Shown piece by piece: positions 7,975 to 16,408 of a DNA stretch of 35,153 nt. Numbering within the stretch: position 1 is the first letter of the stretch; the number at the start of each line of letters is the position of its first letter. A model generated the notes under the pieces. The model worked only from the letters and a program-made list of their open reading frames with translations. It was not told the DNA's origin and did not search any database. The DNA lies in assembly GCF_001440035.1 (NCBI RefSeq), contig NZ_LJYG01000006.1, positions 1 through 35,153 of the forward strand, in the 5' to 3' direction. The DNA comes from Bradyrhizobium manausense (GTDB taxonomy: Bacteria; Pseudomonadota; Alphaproteobacteria; Rhizobiales; Xanthobacteraceae). The position numbers and the translations under genes were made by a program.

Positions 7975-9048
7975 ATGACAAAGCCCTCGCTCAAGACTAT
8001 TTGCTCGGCCGCTCTCGCCCTGTCGCTACTCGGCGCAACGGCCATGTCCTCGCGTGCCGCGGAGGTGAAGGATGCGACCGTCGCGTTCCTGATGCCCGAC
8101 CAGGCCTCAACCCGCTACGAACAGCACGACTATCCAGGCTTTGCTGCCGAGATGAAGAAGCTCTGCGCCAGCTGCAAGGTCGTCTACCAGAATGCCAGTG
8201 CGGACGCCGCGCGCCAGCAACAGCAGTTCAACTCGGTGATCTCGCAGGGCGCCAAGGTGATCGTGCTCGATCCGGTCGACTCGGCCGCCGCCGCTTCGCT
8301 GGTGAAGATGGCACAGTCCCAGGGCATCAAGGTGATCGCCTATGATCGCCCGATCCCGGACGCCAAGGCCGACTTCTACGTCTCCTTCGACAATGAAGGC
8401 ATCGGCAAGGCCATCTCGGAATCGCTGGTCAAGCATCTGAAGGACGCCAAGGTCACGCCGAAGGAAGGTGAGGGCGTGCTCCAGATCAACGGATCGCCTA
8501 CCGATGCCGCCGCGGGGCTCATCAAGAAGGGCATCCACGCGGGCCTGGACAACAGCGGCTATCCGATCCTCGCCGAATACGACACGCCCGACTGGGCGCC
8601 GCCCAAGGCGCAGCAATGGGCAAGCGGCCAGGTCACCCGCTTCGGCAAGAAGATCCTTGGCGTCGTCGCTGCCAACGACGGTACGGGCGGTGGCGCGATT
8701 GCCGCGCTCAAGGCCGCCGGTGTCGAGCCGGTGCCACCGGTGACCGGCAACGATGCGACGATCGCCGCGCTTCAGCTCATCATCGCCGGCGATCAGTACA
8801 ACACGATCTCCAAGCCCAGCGAGATCGTTGCAGCCGCCGCGGCCCAGGCGGCGGTAGAGTTCCTCTCGGGCGGCACGCCCAAGCCGGAAACCACGCTCTT
8901 TAATACGCCATCAAAGTTGTTCATTCCGGCTGTCGTGACCGAGCAGAACCTGAAGGCGGAGATCATCGACAAGAAGATCCAGACCGCCGATCAGCTCTGC
9001 ACCGGCCGATATGCAGCCGGATGCAAGAAGCTCGGCATCACGCAGTGA
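7975..9048 (+). CDS. Sugar/pentitol ABC transporter substrate-binding protein
   Basis: Periplasmic binding protein of the ribose/xylose type (Peripla_BP_4). Residues 1-28 are a Sec signal (MTKPSLK, hydrophobic ALALSLLG core, cleavage near SSRA-A). The mature part has the two-lobe signatures VIVLDPVDSAAAASLVKMAQ, VIAYDRPI (hinge Asp/Arg pair) and GVVAANDGTGGGAIAALKAA. The 357-residue length is close to the XylF group (about 330-345). AAGGGAAG precedes ATG 7975. First gene of the operon and followed by a strong hairpin. The ligand is likely a pentitol given the downstream dehydrogenase and kinase, but xylose-like sugars cannot be excluded. Confidence 0.92.
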   Translation: MTKPSLKTICSAALALSLLGATAMSSRAAEVKDATVAFLMPDQASTRYEQHDYPGFAAEMKKLCASCKVVYQNASADAARQQQQFNSVISQGAKVIVLDPVDSAAAASLVKMAQSQGIKVIAYDRPIPDAKADFYVSFDNEGIGKAISESLVKHLKDAKVTPKEGEGVLQINGSPTDAAAGLIKKGIHAGLDNSGYPILAEYDTPDWAPPKAQQWASGQVTRFGKKILGVVAANDGTGGGAIAALKAAGVEPVPPVTGNDATIAALQLIIAGDQYNTISKPSEIVAAAAAQAAVEFLSGGTPKPETTLFNTPSKLFIPAVVTEQNLKAEIIDKKIQTADQLCTGRYAAGCKKLGITQ

Positions 9049-9058
9049 GCGAAGCAGC

Positions 9059-9085
9059 GTCCCGGCCGCTCAATGCGGCCGGGAC
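9059..9085 (+). promoter_or_regulatory. Perfect 11-bp hairpin between binding-protein and ATPase genes
   Basis: GTCCCGGCCGC (9059-9069), loop TCAAT, then GCGGCCGGGAC (9075-9085): an uninterrupted GC-rich stem 10 bases after the binding-protein stop. No T-run follows, so it is not a classical terminator. In many ABC operons such stems protect the 5' mRNA segment and raise binding-protein yield over the membrane components; that role is inferred here. Confidence 0.7.
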
Positions 9086-9110
9086 GAACGAAGAGAAAGC
9101 GTAAGCGGAC

Positions 9111-9935
9111 ATGTCCACGATTCCGGATGTCGACCACCCGCAGGAGGGGCCAGGCAAACTGGTGCTGAGGCTTCGCGGCATTTCGAAGAATTTCGGCGCG
9201 GTGTCCGCCCTTGCCGATGTCGACCTCGACGTCCATGCCGGCGAGGTCGTGGCGCTTGTCGGTGACAACGGCGCCGGGAAGTCCACGCTGGTGAAGATTC
9301 TGGCCGGCGTCCACCAGCCTACGTCTGGGACGATCGACTTCGATGGCGAACAGGTCGTCCTGTCCGATCCGGCCACGGCGCTCGGCCTGGGCATCGCGAC
9401 CGTCTTCCAGGATCTGGCGCTCTGCGAGAACCTCGACGTGGTCGCCAATATCTTCCTCGGCCGCGAGCTCAATCCTGTCAGGCTCGATGAGGTGTCCATG
9501 GAGATCCGGGCCTGGACGTTGCTCAACGAATTGTCGGCCCGCATTCCGAGCGTGCGCGAACCCGTCGCGTCGCTGTCTGGCGGGCAGCGCCAGACCGTGG
9601 CGATCGCGCGCTCGCTGCTGACCGAGCCGAAGCTCATTCTGCTCGACGAGCCGACCGCAGCGCTCGGTGTCGCGCAGACCGCAGAGGTGCTCGACCTGAT
9701 CGAGCGCGTGCGCGCCCGCGGCCTCGGTGTCATCGTGATCAGTCACAACATGGAGGACGTGCGCGCCGTTGCCGACCGCATCGTGGTGCTGCGCCTCGGC
9801 CGCAACAACGGCGAGTTCGGACCCGATGTGTCCAACCAGGATCTCGTCACGGCCATCACGGGGGCCGACGAGAATTCGGTCTCCCGGCGTGCCAGCCGAC
9901 GCGGCGCGGAGCCGTCGCGGGAGGTGCTGATATGA
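9111..9935 (+). CDS. Sugar ABC transporter ATP-binding protein (single ATPase domain)
   Basis: Cytoplasmic ATPase that powers the adjacent permease. One nucleotide-binding domain: Walker A GDNGAGKS (51-58), Q-loop Gln100, signature LSGGQ (155-159), Walker B LILLDE (175-180) and switch His212. At 274 residues it has one ATPase domain, not the two fused domains of RbsA/XylG; this is the FrcA-like layout common in rhizobial sugar importers, so the transporter would use a homodimer. ATG 9111 has only a weak ribosome site (AGCGGAC). The stop overlaps the permease start (ATGA), indicating coupled translation. Confidence 0.93.
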   Translation: MSTIPDVDHPQEGPGKLVLRLRGISKNFGAVSALADVDLDVHAGEVVALVGDNGAGKSTLVKILAGVHQPTSGTIDFDGEQVVLSDPATALGLGIATVFQDLALCENLDVVANIFLGRELNPVRLDEVSMEIRAWTLLNELSARIPSVREPVASLSGGQRQTVAIARSLLTEPKLILLDEPTAALGVAQTAEVLDLIERVRARGLGVIVISHNMEDVRAVADRIVVLRLGRNNGEFGPDVSNQDLVTAITGADENSVSRRASRRGAEPSREVLI

Positions 9936-11188
9936 CCGACGACACGCAACGGGTCTCGACCGCGCGGTTGCTGGACCGTCGCGACGAGCGCGTCGCGCAT
10001 GCTGCTACGCTCCGCGGCACGATCGGCGCCTTTGTCAACCGCGTGCGGTCGGGCGACCTCGGCTCTCTGCCGGTGGTGGTCGGCCTCTTGATCATCTGCA
10101 CCGCATTCCAGAGCCTCAACCCGGTCTTCCTGGCGCCTGACAATCTGGTCAATCTGCTGTTCGATTGCTCGACCGTAGGCGTCATCTCGCTCGGCATCGT
10201 TTGTATCCTGATGGTCGGCGAGATCGACCTCTCTGTCGGCTCGGTGAGCGGCTTCTCCTCTGCGTTGATCGGCGTGCTCTGGGTCAACCAGGATTGGCCC
10301 GTGGCGGTGGCTGTTATCACGGCGCTGGTGCTGGGCGCCTCGATCGGCGCCCTCTATGCCTTCCTGTTCAATCGGCTGGGTATGCCGAGCTTCGTCTCGA
10401 CGCTGTCAGGCCTGTTGGCATGGCTCGGCCTGCAACTCTATCTGCTCGGCTCGTCCGGCTCGATCAACCTTCCCTATGGATCGCCGCTGGTCAATTTTGG
10501 GCAGATGCTGGTCATGCCGCCGATCGTATCCTACACGCTGGCGGCACTTGCCGGCGTGGTCGTGTTCGCGGCCGGCTACCGCATGGCCGCGCGCAGGCGC
10601 GCGGCGGGACTGTCTGCAAGCACGCTCGGCCACCTCCTGCTCAAGGCTGCGCTTGTCATCATCGTGCTCGAATTCATCGTCTACTATCTCAATCTCGCGC
10701 GTGGCGTCCCGTGGATGTTCGGCCTGTTCGTCGGCTTGTGCGTGGTCATGAACTACGCGCTGAAGCGGACCAAATGGGGCCGCTCGATGAGCGCGGTCGG
10801 AGGCAATCGCGAGGCCGCCCGTCGTGCCGGCATCAATGTTCGCCGGATCTATGCAAGCGCCTTCATGCTGTGCTCCACGCTCGCGGCCGCCGGCGGTATC
10901 CTCGCCGCCGCCAGGCTCGCATCGTCCAGCCAGCAGGCTGGCACGGGCGACGTGAACCTCAACGCCATCGCAGCCGCGGTCATCGGCGGCACCAGCCTGT
11001 TTGGGGGGCGCGGCAGCGCCTATTCCGCACTGCTCGGCATCATCGTCATCCAGTCGATTGCCAGCGGCCTCACGCTGCTCGATCTCTCTTCGTCGCTCCG
11101 GTACATGATCACCGGCGCCGTGCTAGCCGTTGCGGTCATCGTCGACTCGCTCGCACGACGCTCGCGTGTCTCTCATGGCCGAGCCTAA
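9932..11188 (+). CDS. Sugar/pentitol ABC transporter permease
   Basis: Inner-membrane permease of the ribose/xylose (BPD_transp_2) family, 418 residues. A hydrophilic N-terminus of ~45 residues precedes about ten membrane helices. Family signatures: [20 protein letters not shown] (the DLSVGS motif), [20 protein letters not shown], and near the C-terminus [20 protein letters not shown], which contacts the ATPase. The start overlaps the ATPase stop and has a GGGAGG ribosome site. The length and two-part layout resemble XylH. Substrate as inferred for the operon. Confidence 0.93.
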   Translation: MTDDTQRVSTARLLDRRDERVAHAATLRGTIGAFVNRVRSGDLGSLPVVVGLLIICTAFQSLNPVFLAPDNLVNLLFDCSTVGVISLGIVCILMVGEIDLSVGSVSGFSSALIGVLWVNQDWPVAVAVITALVLGASIGALYAFLFNRLGMPSFVSTLSGLLAWLGLQLYLLGSSGSINLPYGSPLVNFGQMLVMPPIVSYTLAALAGVVVFAAGYRMAARRRAAGLSASTLGHLLLKAALVIIVLEFIVYYLNLARGVPWMFGLFVGLCVVMNYALKRTKWGRSMSAVGGNREAARRAGINVRRIYASAFMLCSTLAAAGGILAAARLASSSQQAGTGDVNLNAIAAAVIGGTSLFGGRGSAYSALLGIIVIQSIASGLTLLDLSSSLRYMITGAVLAVAVIVDSLARRSRVSHGRA

Positions 11189-11213
11189 ACAAACTCCAAC
11201 AAGAGGACCGACC

Positions 11214-11942
11214 GTGGGCCAGGAACTTGCAGGAAAAGTTGCCGCCATCACCGGTGCCGCCTCTGGCATCGGTCTCGAATGCGCCAGGACGATGATCGAA
11301 TCTGGTGCGCGTGTCGTGCTGGTCGATCGGGCAGAGGAGGCGCTGAACAAGGTCTGTTCCGAGCTTGGCGAGAACGCGATCCCGCTGCGTATCGACCTCA
11401 CTGATCATGCGAGCATGGCATGCATGATGCCGCAAGTGCTGGAAAAAGCGGGCCGGCTCGACATCTTCCATGCCAATGCCGGTACCTATGTCGGCGGCGA
11501 GGTGCTTGGCGGCGACCCCGAGGCGTGGGACCGCATGCTCAACCTCAACGTCAACGCGCTGTTTCGCTCCATCCACGCGGTGCTGCCGCACATGGTAGAG
11601 CGCAAGAGCGGTGACATCATCGTCACCAGTTCGATCGCCGGTCTCGTTCCCGTCGTCTGGGAGCCGATCTACACCGCCTCGAAACATGCCGTGCAGGCCT
11701 TTGTCCATACCGTGCGTCGGCAGGTCGCGAAATATGGCCTGCGCGTCGGCGCCGTGGCGCCGGGCCCGGTCGTGACCGCGCTCATCAGCGACTGGCCGAA
11801 GGAGAAGCTCGACGCAGAGATGGCGGCAGGGGGCCTCATCCAGCCCACGGAAGTAGCGCAGGCGGTGCTCTTCATGTTGACCCGTCCGAGAAACGTCACG
11901 ATCCGCGATCTCGTGATCCTGCCGCAGAGCAACGATCTATAG
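11214..11942 (+). CDS. SDR oxidoreductase, probable ribitol/pentitol 2-dehydrogenase
   Basis: Classical short-chain dehydrogenase, expected to oxidise the imported pentitol to a 2-ketopentose using NAD+. From GTG 11214 the protein has 242 residues: TGAASGIG (13-20), Asp38 after the second beta strand (favours NAD over NADP), NAG (88-90), Ser139/140, and the Tyr153-x3-Lys157 catalytic pair. GTG 11214 has an AGAGGA ribosome site 6 bases upstream; the in-frame ATG 11175, inside the permease gene, lacks one. Sequence style and context, especially the D-ribulokinase-like gene next, suggest ribitol to D-ribulose; D-arabitol or xylitol remain possible. Confidence 0.87.
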   Translation: MGQELAGKVAAITGAASGIGLECARTMIESGARVVLVDRAEEALNKVCSELGENAIPLRIDLTDHASMACMMPQVLEKAGRLDIFHANAGTYVGGEVLGGDPEAWDRMLNLNVNALFRSIHAVLPHMVERKSGDIIVTSSIAGLVPVVWEPIYTASKHAVQAFVHTVRRQVAKYGLRVGAVAPGPVVTALISDWPKEKLDAEMAAGGLIQPTEVAQAVLFMLTRPRNVTIRDLVILPQSNDL

Positions 11943-11992
11943 CGCTTCCGCATCTGCGATCCGAACGTTGCTTCATGGTGAGGGTCTCCGCG

Positions 11993-13612
11993 ATGACGCG
12001 TCATTTTCTGGGTATCGACGTCGGCACGGGCAGTGCGCGAGCCGGAATCTTCGATCGCTCCGGCAGGCTTGTCGCCACCGACAGGGCCGACATCACGCTT
12101 TGGCGCGAGGCTGGCGATATTGTCGAGCAATCGAGCGAGGACGTCTGGCGCGCCGTATGCCGCAGCGTGCGCGGCGCGGTCGGAAAGGCCGGCATCGCGC
12201 CTGACAGTATTGCCGGAATTGGTTTTGACGCGACCTGCTCGCTGGTGGTGCTAGGCAGTGGCGGCGCGCCGCTTGCCGTGGGTCCGTCCGGCGATCCGGC
12301 CCGCAATATCATCGTATGGATGGACCACCGCGCCGTCGATCAAGCGCGCCGGATCAACCGCACTGGCGCGAAAGTTTTGGACTATGTCGGGGGGACGATC
12401 TCACCCGAGATGGAGACGCCGAAACTGCTATGGCTTGCCGAGAACATGCCGCGCAGCTTTGCGGACGCCTGGCAGTTCCTGGACCTGACCGATTTCCTGA
12501 CCTGGCGCGCAACCGGGAGCCTTGCTCGCTCCACCTGCACCGTCACGTGCAAGTGGACTTATCTCGGCCACGAAGACCGCTGGGACGCCGACTTCTTTCG
12601 TGCGGTCGGGCTCGGCTCGCTGGCAGACGAGCAGTTTCGTCGGATCGGCACCGAGATCGTGCCCGGCGGGACACGGCTCGGCGCCGGCCTGACGGCGGAG
12701 GCCGCGAGCGACCTTGGCCTGACGTCGGGCACATCAGTTGCGGCAGGTCTCATCGACGCCCATGCCGGCGGTGTCGGCACGGTAGGCGCCCGCGGAGCTG
12801 CCGGGACGGTACTCACGCGCATGGCCTACGTGTTCGGAACGTCCGCCTGCACCATGACAACAACGACGGAGCCGACGTTCGTTCCCGGCGTTTGGGGGCC
12901 TTATTTCTCGGCCATGGTGCCGCGCCTATGGCTCAATGAGGGCGGACAGTCAGTCGCCGGTGCAGCCATTGACCATCTCATCCAGATGCATCCCTATTCC
13001 GCGCAGGCCACAGAGGCGGCAGGTCGGGATCAGCGGTTGCCCTCCGACTGGCTCGCTTCGGAAGTGGAGGTGCGCGGCGGTGCGGGGATGATCAAGGAAT
13101 TGGTCGGCGAACTTCATGTCGTGCCGGAATTTCTCGGCAACCGCGCGCCCTTCGCCGATCCCGATGCGCGCGCGCTGATCGCTGGACTGGATATGCGCGC
13201 GGACCTGGAGAGCTTGCTCGCCCTCTATCTTGCCGGCCTGTGCGGCCTTGGTTACGGCGCGAGGCAGATCGTGCGCGCCCAGCACGACAAAGGCATCGCC
13301 ATCGATACGATCGTCGTCAGCGGAGGCGCGGCCCAGAGCCGCCTCGTGCGGCAGGTGCTCGCCGATACGACCGGCTTGACCGTTGCTGCTTCGGCATCCC
13401 CCGAGCCCGTGTTGCTCGGCTCCGCGATGCTGGGGGCGGTTGCGTCCGGCGATCACGTGAGCGTTGCCGAGGCGATGGAGGCGATGTCGGCTCTGGGAGA
13501 AATACATACGCCCCACGCAGCCCTGGCAGGCTGGAACGAGAAGCGCTTCGCAGCCTTCGAGGCCTTGCAGCAGGTCGGCCGATCAATCCGTGCGGCGCGG
13601 GCGGATGTTTGA
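11993..13612 (+). CDS. FGGY-family pentulose kinase, probable D-ribulokinase
   Basis: Phosphorylates a ketopentose with ATP. From ATG 11993 the product has 539 residues with the two actin-like FGGY domains: phosphate-1 loop GIDVGTGSARAGIFD (7-21), substrate-side segment WMDHRA, and in the C-terminal half the ATP-binding SGGAAQSRLVRQVLADTTG. Residues 81-85 read TCSLV, the signature I recall for the D-ribulokinase clade (yeast Ydr109c, human FGGY). GAGGG precedes this ATG; the in-frame ATG 11975 has no ribosome site. The product D-ribulose 5-phosphate would enter the pentose phosphate pathway. Last gene of the pentitol operon. Confidence 0.92.
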   Translation: MTRHFLGIDVGTGSARAGIFDRSGRLVATDRADITLWREAGDIVEQSSEDVWRAVCRSVRGAVGKAGIAPDSIAGIGFDATCSLVVLGSGGAPLAVGPSGDPARNIIVWMDHRAVDQARRINRTGAKVLDYVGGTISPEMETPKLLWLAENMPRSFADAWQFLDLTDFLTWRATGSLARSTCTVTCKWTYLGHEDRWDADFFRAVGLGSLADEQFRRIGTEIVPGGTRLGAGLTAEAASDLGLTSGTSVAAGLIDAHAGGVGTVGARGAAGTVLTRMAYVFGTSACTMTTTTEPTFVPGVWGPYFSAMVPRLWLNEGGQSVAGAAIDHLIQMHPYSAQATEAAGRDQRLPSDWLASEVEVRGGAGMIKELVGELHVVPEFLGNRAPFADPDARALIAGLDMRADLESLLALYLAGLCGLGYGARQIVRAQHDKGIAIDTIVVSGGAAQSRLVRQVLADTTGLTVAASASPEPVLLGSAMLGAVASGDHVSVAEAMEAMSALGEIHTPHAALAGWNEKRFAAFEALQQVGRSIRAARADV

Positions 13613-13722
13613 GCGCCCGCAACGACGATTGTTGAGATAGCGCGCGGACTTGCGTCGCGTCACCCCGGCAGGAGACGCTTTCCGGCGTCTACTGTGCATG
13701 GGGTTGTTTTCGCAGTTTGGCG

Positions 13723-14481
13723 CTAGCCCCGCCCGACGAACGGCATCTTGGTCGCCATGACGGTCATGAACAGCACGTTGGCGTCGAGCGGCAGGCCGGC
13801 CATGTAGGCGACGGCATCGCCGACCGCCTTCGCGTCCATGCGCGGCTCGTGCTTGGTGGTGCCGTCCGGCTGCAGCACGCCGGGGCCGTTGACCATGCGA
13901 TCGGTCATCGGGGTCGCGGCATTGCCGATGTCGACCTGGCCGACCGCGATGTCATACATGCGGCCGTCGAGGTTGCTGGCCTTGGTGAGACCGGTGATGG
14001 CGTGCTTGGTCGAGGTGTAGGCCGCCGAGAACGGCCGCGGCGCATGCGCCGAGATAGAGCCGTTGTTGATGATGCGGCCGCCCCGCGGGCTCTGGTCCTT
14101 CATGATGCGGAAGGCGTGCTGGGTGCACAGGAACGGACCGGTGAGGTTGGTGTTCACCACCGCCTGCCACTGCTCGAGGCTGAGGTCCTCGAAATTGACG
14201 GCGGGTGCGCCCATGCCGGCATTGTTGAACAGCACGTCGAGGCGGCCGTAGGTCGCCTTCACCTTGTCGAACAGCGCGGCGATGGAGTCAGGCTTGGTCA
14301 TGTCGGCGGTGACGCAGAGGCTCTTGCCCGCGGGGCCGAGCTTGGCGGTCTCCTCGAGCATCTCCAGGCGGCGGCCGGCGAGCACCACGGTGAAGCCGGT
14401 GTTCATCAGCGCCAGTGCCGCCGCGCGTCCGACACCGGTGCCTGCGCCCGTCACCAGGGCGATCTTTTTTGCTTCACTCAT
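13723..14481 (-). CDS. SDR family oxidoreductase next to the Anbu gene
   Basis: Short-chain dehydrogenase/reductase, 252 residues, with all catalytic elements: TGAGTGVG (11-18), Arg37-Arg38 after beta-2 (suggests NADPH), NNAG (86-89), Ser142, Tyr155 and Lys159. The C-terminal portion is unusual for the family, with a long [20 protein letters not shown] substrate-loop region near 193-212. It starts 25 bp after the Anbu stop on the same strand, so it is probably co-transcribed with the ATP-grasp/alpha-E/transglutaminase/Anbu genes. Substrate unknown; whether it belongs to that system functionally is open. Confidence 0.88.
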   Translation of the reverse strand: MSEAKKIALVTGAGTGVGRAAALALMNTGFTVVLAGRRLEMLEETAKLGPAGKSLCVTADMTKPDSIAALFDKVKATYGRLDVLFNNAGMGAPAVNFEDLSLEQWQAVVNTNLTGPFLCTQHAFRIMKDQSPRGGRIINNGSISAHAPRPFSAAYTSTKHAITGLTKASNLDGRMYDIAVGQVDIGNAATPMTDRMVNGPGVLQPDGTTKHEPRMDAKAVGDAVAYMAGLPLDANVLFMTVMATKMPFVGRG

Positions 14482-14506
14482 CGTTTCCTGCCTTTTGTTT
14501 CTGTTG

Positions 14507-15265
14507 TCAGGTTTTGGGTTCTTTTTCGTTCTTGTAAGGCGGCCGCGGAATGTTCTGGTGCGCGGCGCGCAAGGCCGCCGACCAGCGCGAGCGCAGGTCG
14601 TGGAAATAGGGCTCGCCCGCCTCGATGCGGTGGTTGAGATCGGCCTCGCAGGCGTCCGTGCGCACCACCAGCACGTCGATGGGAAGGCCGACGCCGAGAT
14701 TCGAGCGCATGGTCGAATCCATCGAGATCAGGCCGGTCTTCAGCGCCTCGTAGAGCTCGACGTCGTAATGCATGGCGCGGTCAAGCACCGGCTTGCCGTA
14801 TTTGTGCTCGCCGATCTGCAAGTAGGGCGTGTCGGTGGTGCATTCGATGAAATTGCCGGCGGTGTAGACCATGAACAGGCGCATGCGCGCGCCCTTGATC
14901 TGGCCGCCGAACAGGAAGGAGACGTCGAACGAGACGTCCTCGGACTTCAGCGCCGGCCCTTCGGTCGCGTGCACGGCCCGGATCGCCCGGCCGATACGCT
15001 GGGCGGCCTGGAACATGGTCGGCGCGTTCATCAGCGTCTCGATCTCGCCCGTGTTGGGGTCTTCGAGGCCTTCGGTCAGCGTGGACAGCACCGACTGGCT
15101 GATGGCGAGGTTGCCGGCACTGGCGATCGCCATGATGCGGTCGCCGGGCTTGGAGAAGATATGCAGCTTGCGGAAGGTCGAGACATTGTCGAGGCCGGCA
15201 TTGGTGCGGGTGTCGGCGATCATCACCAGACCGTCCCGAACCAGGATTCCGCAGCAATAGGTCAT
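14507..15265 (-). CDS. Anbu, proteasome-like peptidase (ancestral beta subunit)
   Basis: Member of the bacterial proteasome-related Anbu family (Ntn-hydrolase fold), 252 residues. After removal of Met the chain begins Thr-Tyr-Cys-Cys-Gly, placing Thr at position 1 as nucleophile; Asp17 and Lys32 fall where the proteasome Asp17/Lys33 pair belongs. DTRTNAGLD (17-25) and [13 protein letters not shown] are typical Anbu motifs. No ATPase ring or ubiquitin-like tag is encoded here. It shares the strand with the ATP-grasp, alpha-E and transglutaminase genes, its known constant partners, though a palindromic repeat of about 100 bp separates it from the transglutaminase gene. It probably trims peptides made or marked by those partners, which is inference. 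Confidence 0.93.
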   Translation of the reverse strand: MTYCCGILVRDGLVMIADTRTNAGLDNVSTFRKLHIFSKPGDRIMAIASAGNLAISQSVLSTLTEGLEDPNTGEIETLMNAPTMFQAAQRIGRAIRAVHATEGPALKSEDVSFDVSFLFGGQIKGARMRLFMVYTAGNFIECTTDTPYLQIGEHKYGKPVLDRAMHYDVELYEALKTGLISMDSTMRSNLGVGLPIDVLVVRTDACEADLNHRIEAGEPYFHDLRSRWSAALRAAHQNIPRPPYKNEKEPKT

Positions 15266-15346
15266 TTCCAGTCCCCGAACGCGTTTGCGCGGACTTACTA
15301 GCCAATTTCGCCGCCCGCTCCAACCCCCGATTCCCCGGGGATGGCT

Positions 15347-15451
15347 GTCATTCCGGGGCGCACGTAAGCGCGAAATCCGGAATCCATCTCTCCTCTAACT
15401 CCGCGGCCCGATGGATTCCGGGTTCGATGCATCGCATCGCCCCGGAATGAC
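15347..15451. repeat. Palindromic repeat, family C, copy 1
   Basis: GTCATTCCGGGGC at the left is mirrored by GCCCCGGAATGAC at the right, with inner GAATCCAT/ATGGATTC arms. It occupies most of the gap between the transglutaminase and Anbu genes, inside what looks like one operon. Other copies: 16323-16400, 24026-24102, 29614-29737. Confidence 0.87.
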
Positions 15452-15454
15452 AAT

Positions 15455-16303
15455 CTATCCCTGCCGCTGCGACTGTGATTGCGACTGCCCGCCGCGGCCG
15501 GCCTGCTCGACCTTGACTGCGACGGTCAGCGTCTCCGCGCCGCCGCCGTAACGGGTGCCGCGCACGGGGGCCGCGCCGAGATAGTCGAGCCCGATTGCGA
15601 CGCGGACATGGGCATCGGTCGTGCAGATGCTGTTGGCGGGATCGAAGCCGACCCAGCCGAGATCAGGAACATAGGCTTCAGCCCAGGCGTGGCCGGCGTC
15701 CTGATGCACGGTGCCGTCGGAGCGCAGGAAATGCCCGGACACGAAGCGCGCCGGCACCCCGCCGGTGCGGGCGCAGGCGATGAAGATATGCGCATAATCC
15801 TGGCAGACGCCGCGCTTCAGCGTGAATGCTTCGGCGGCCGAGGTGCCGCTGTTGGTCGGATCCTCGTCGAAAGTCATGTGATCGCTGATCTCGCTCATCA
15901 GCGTGTGCAGGAAGCCGAGCGTGTCGCTCTCGGCCTCGCTGCGCAACTGACGCGCGACCGCCGCCATCGCCGGGTTGACGGTCGTCAGGTCGGTGGTGCG
16001 CAGGAACATGTCGGTGGGAAAGCGCTCGTCGGCACCGCGCAGCACCCCGCCGGTATCGTGGGTTTCGATCAGACCTTCGGCGGTGATCTGGATGTCGCTG
16101 ACGGGCCCGCAGGACAGCACATGGGTGACGTTGCCGAACGCGTCCTCGTGCATGTCGAGCTTGGTGTCGGTGGAGACGTCGATCTGCCATTCCGCCACAT
16201 ATTGCCCGTCATGGCTGCACGGGGTCATGCGCAGGATCTGGATCACGCTCGTCGCCGCCGGCTCGTAGCGATAGGTCGTGGTGTGCTGGATTCGCAGGCG
16301 CAT
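15455..16303 (-). CDS. Transglutaminase-fold protease of the Anbu cluster
   Basis: 282 residues from ATG 16303 (MRLRIQHTTTYRYE, the usual family start; the in-frame ATG 16327 lies in a repeat). Residues 1-90 form the N-terminal beta domain of bacterial transglutaminase-like proteins. The papain-like core has the triad Cys167 (GVCQDYAH), His205 (AGHAWAEAY) and Asp221 (GFDPANS). The last ~15 residues are a Gly/Gln/Ser-rich tail ending QSQSQSQRQG. The family is thought to act as a cysteine protease or amide-bond enzyme. It is placed between alpha-E and Anbu, but repeats of family C fill the gaps on both sides (about 100-190 bp), so expression coupling may be partial. Confidence 0.93.
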   Translation of the reverse strand: MRLRIQHTTTYRYEPAATSVIQILRMTPCSHDGQYVAEWQIDVSTDTKLDMHEDAFGNVTHVLSCGPVSDIQITAEGLIETHDTGGVLRGADERFPTDMFLRTTDLTTVNPAMAAVARQLRSEAESDTLGFLHTLMSEISDHMTFDEDPTNSGTSAAEAFTLKRGVCQDYAHIFIACARTGGVPARFVSGHFLRSDGTVHQDAGHAWAEAYVPDLGWVGFDPANSICTTDAHVRVAIGLDYLGAAPVRGTRYGGGAETLTVAVKVEQAGRGGQSQSQSQRQG

Positions 16304-16322
16304 GGTGGACCGCTTTTCTTGC

Positions 16323-16400
16323 GTCATTCCGGGGCGGTGCGCAGCACCGAACCCGGAATCTCGAGATTCCGGGTTCGCCCTTCGGGCGCCCCGGAATGAC
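16323..16400. repeat. Palindromic repeat, family C, copy 2
   Basis: GTCATTCCGGGGC ... GCCCCGGAATGAC with inner GGAATCTCGAGATTCC palindrome. It fills the 105-bp gap between the alpha-E stop and the transglutaminase start. Confidence 0.87.
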
Positions 16401-16408
16401 GGCGTATG

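Noticed and set aside
7975..11188. Assignment of the sugar transporter as a xylose system (XylFGH)
   Set aside because: The binding protein and permease are XylF/XylH-like, but the ATPase has one domain and the neighbours are a polyol dehydrogenase and a D-ribulokinase-type kinase, not xylose isomerase or xylulokinase.
13673..13690. Small hairpin AGACGC/GCGTCT between the convergent kinase and SDR genes as a terminator
   Set aside because: Only a 6-bp stem and no immediate T-run; too weak to annotate as a terminator.
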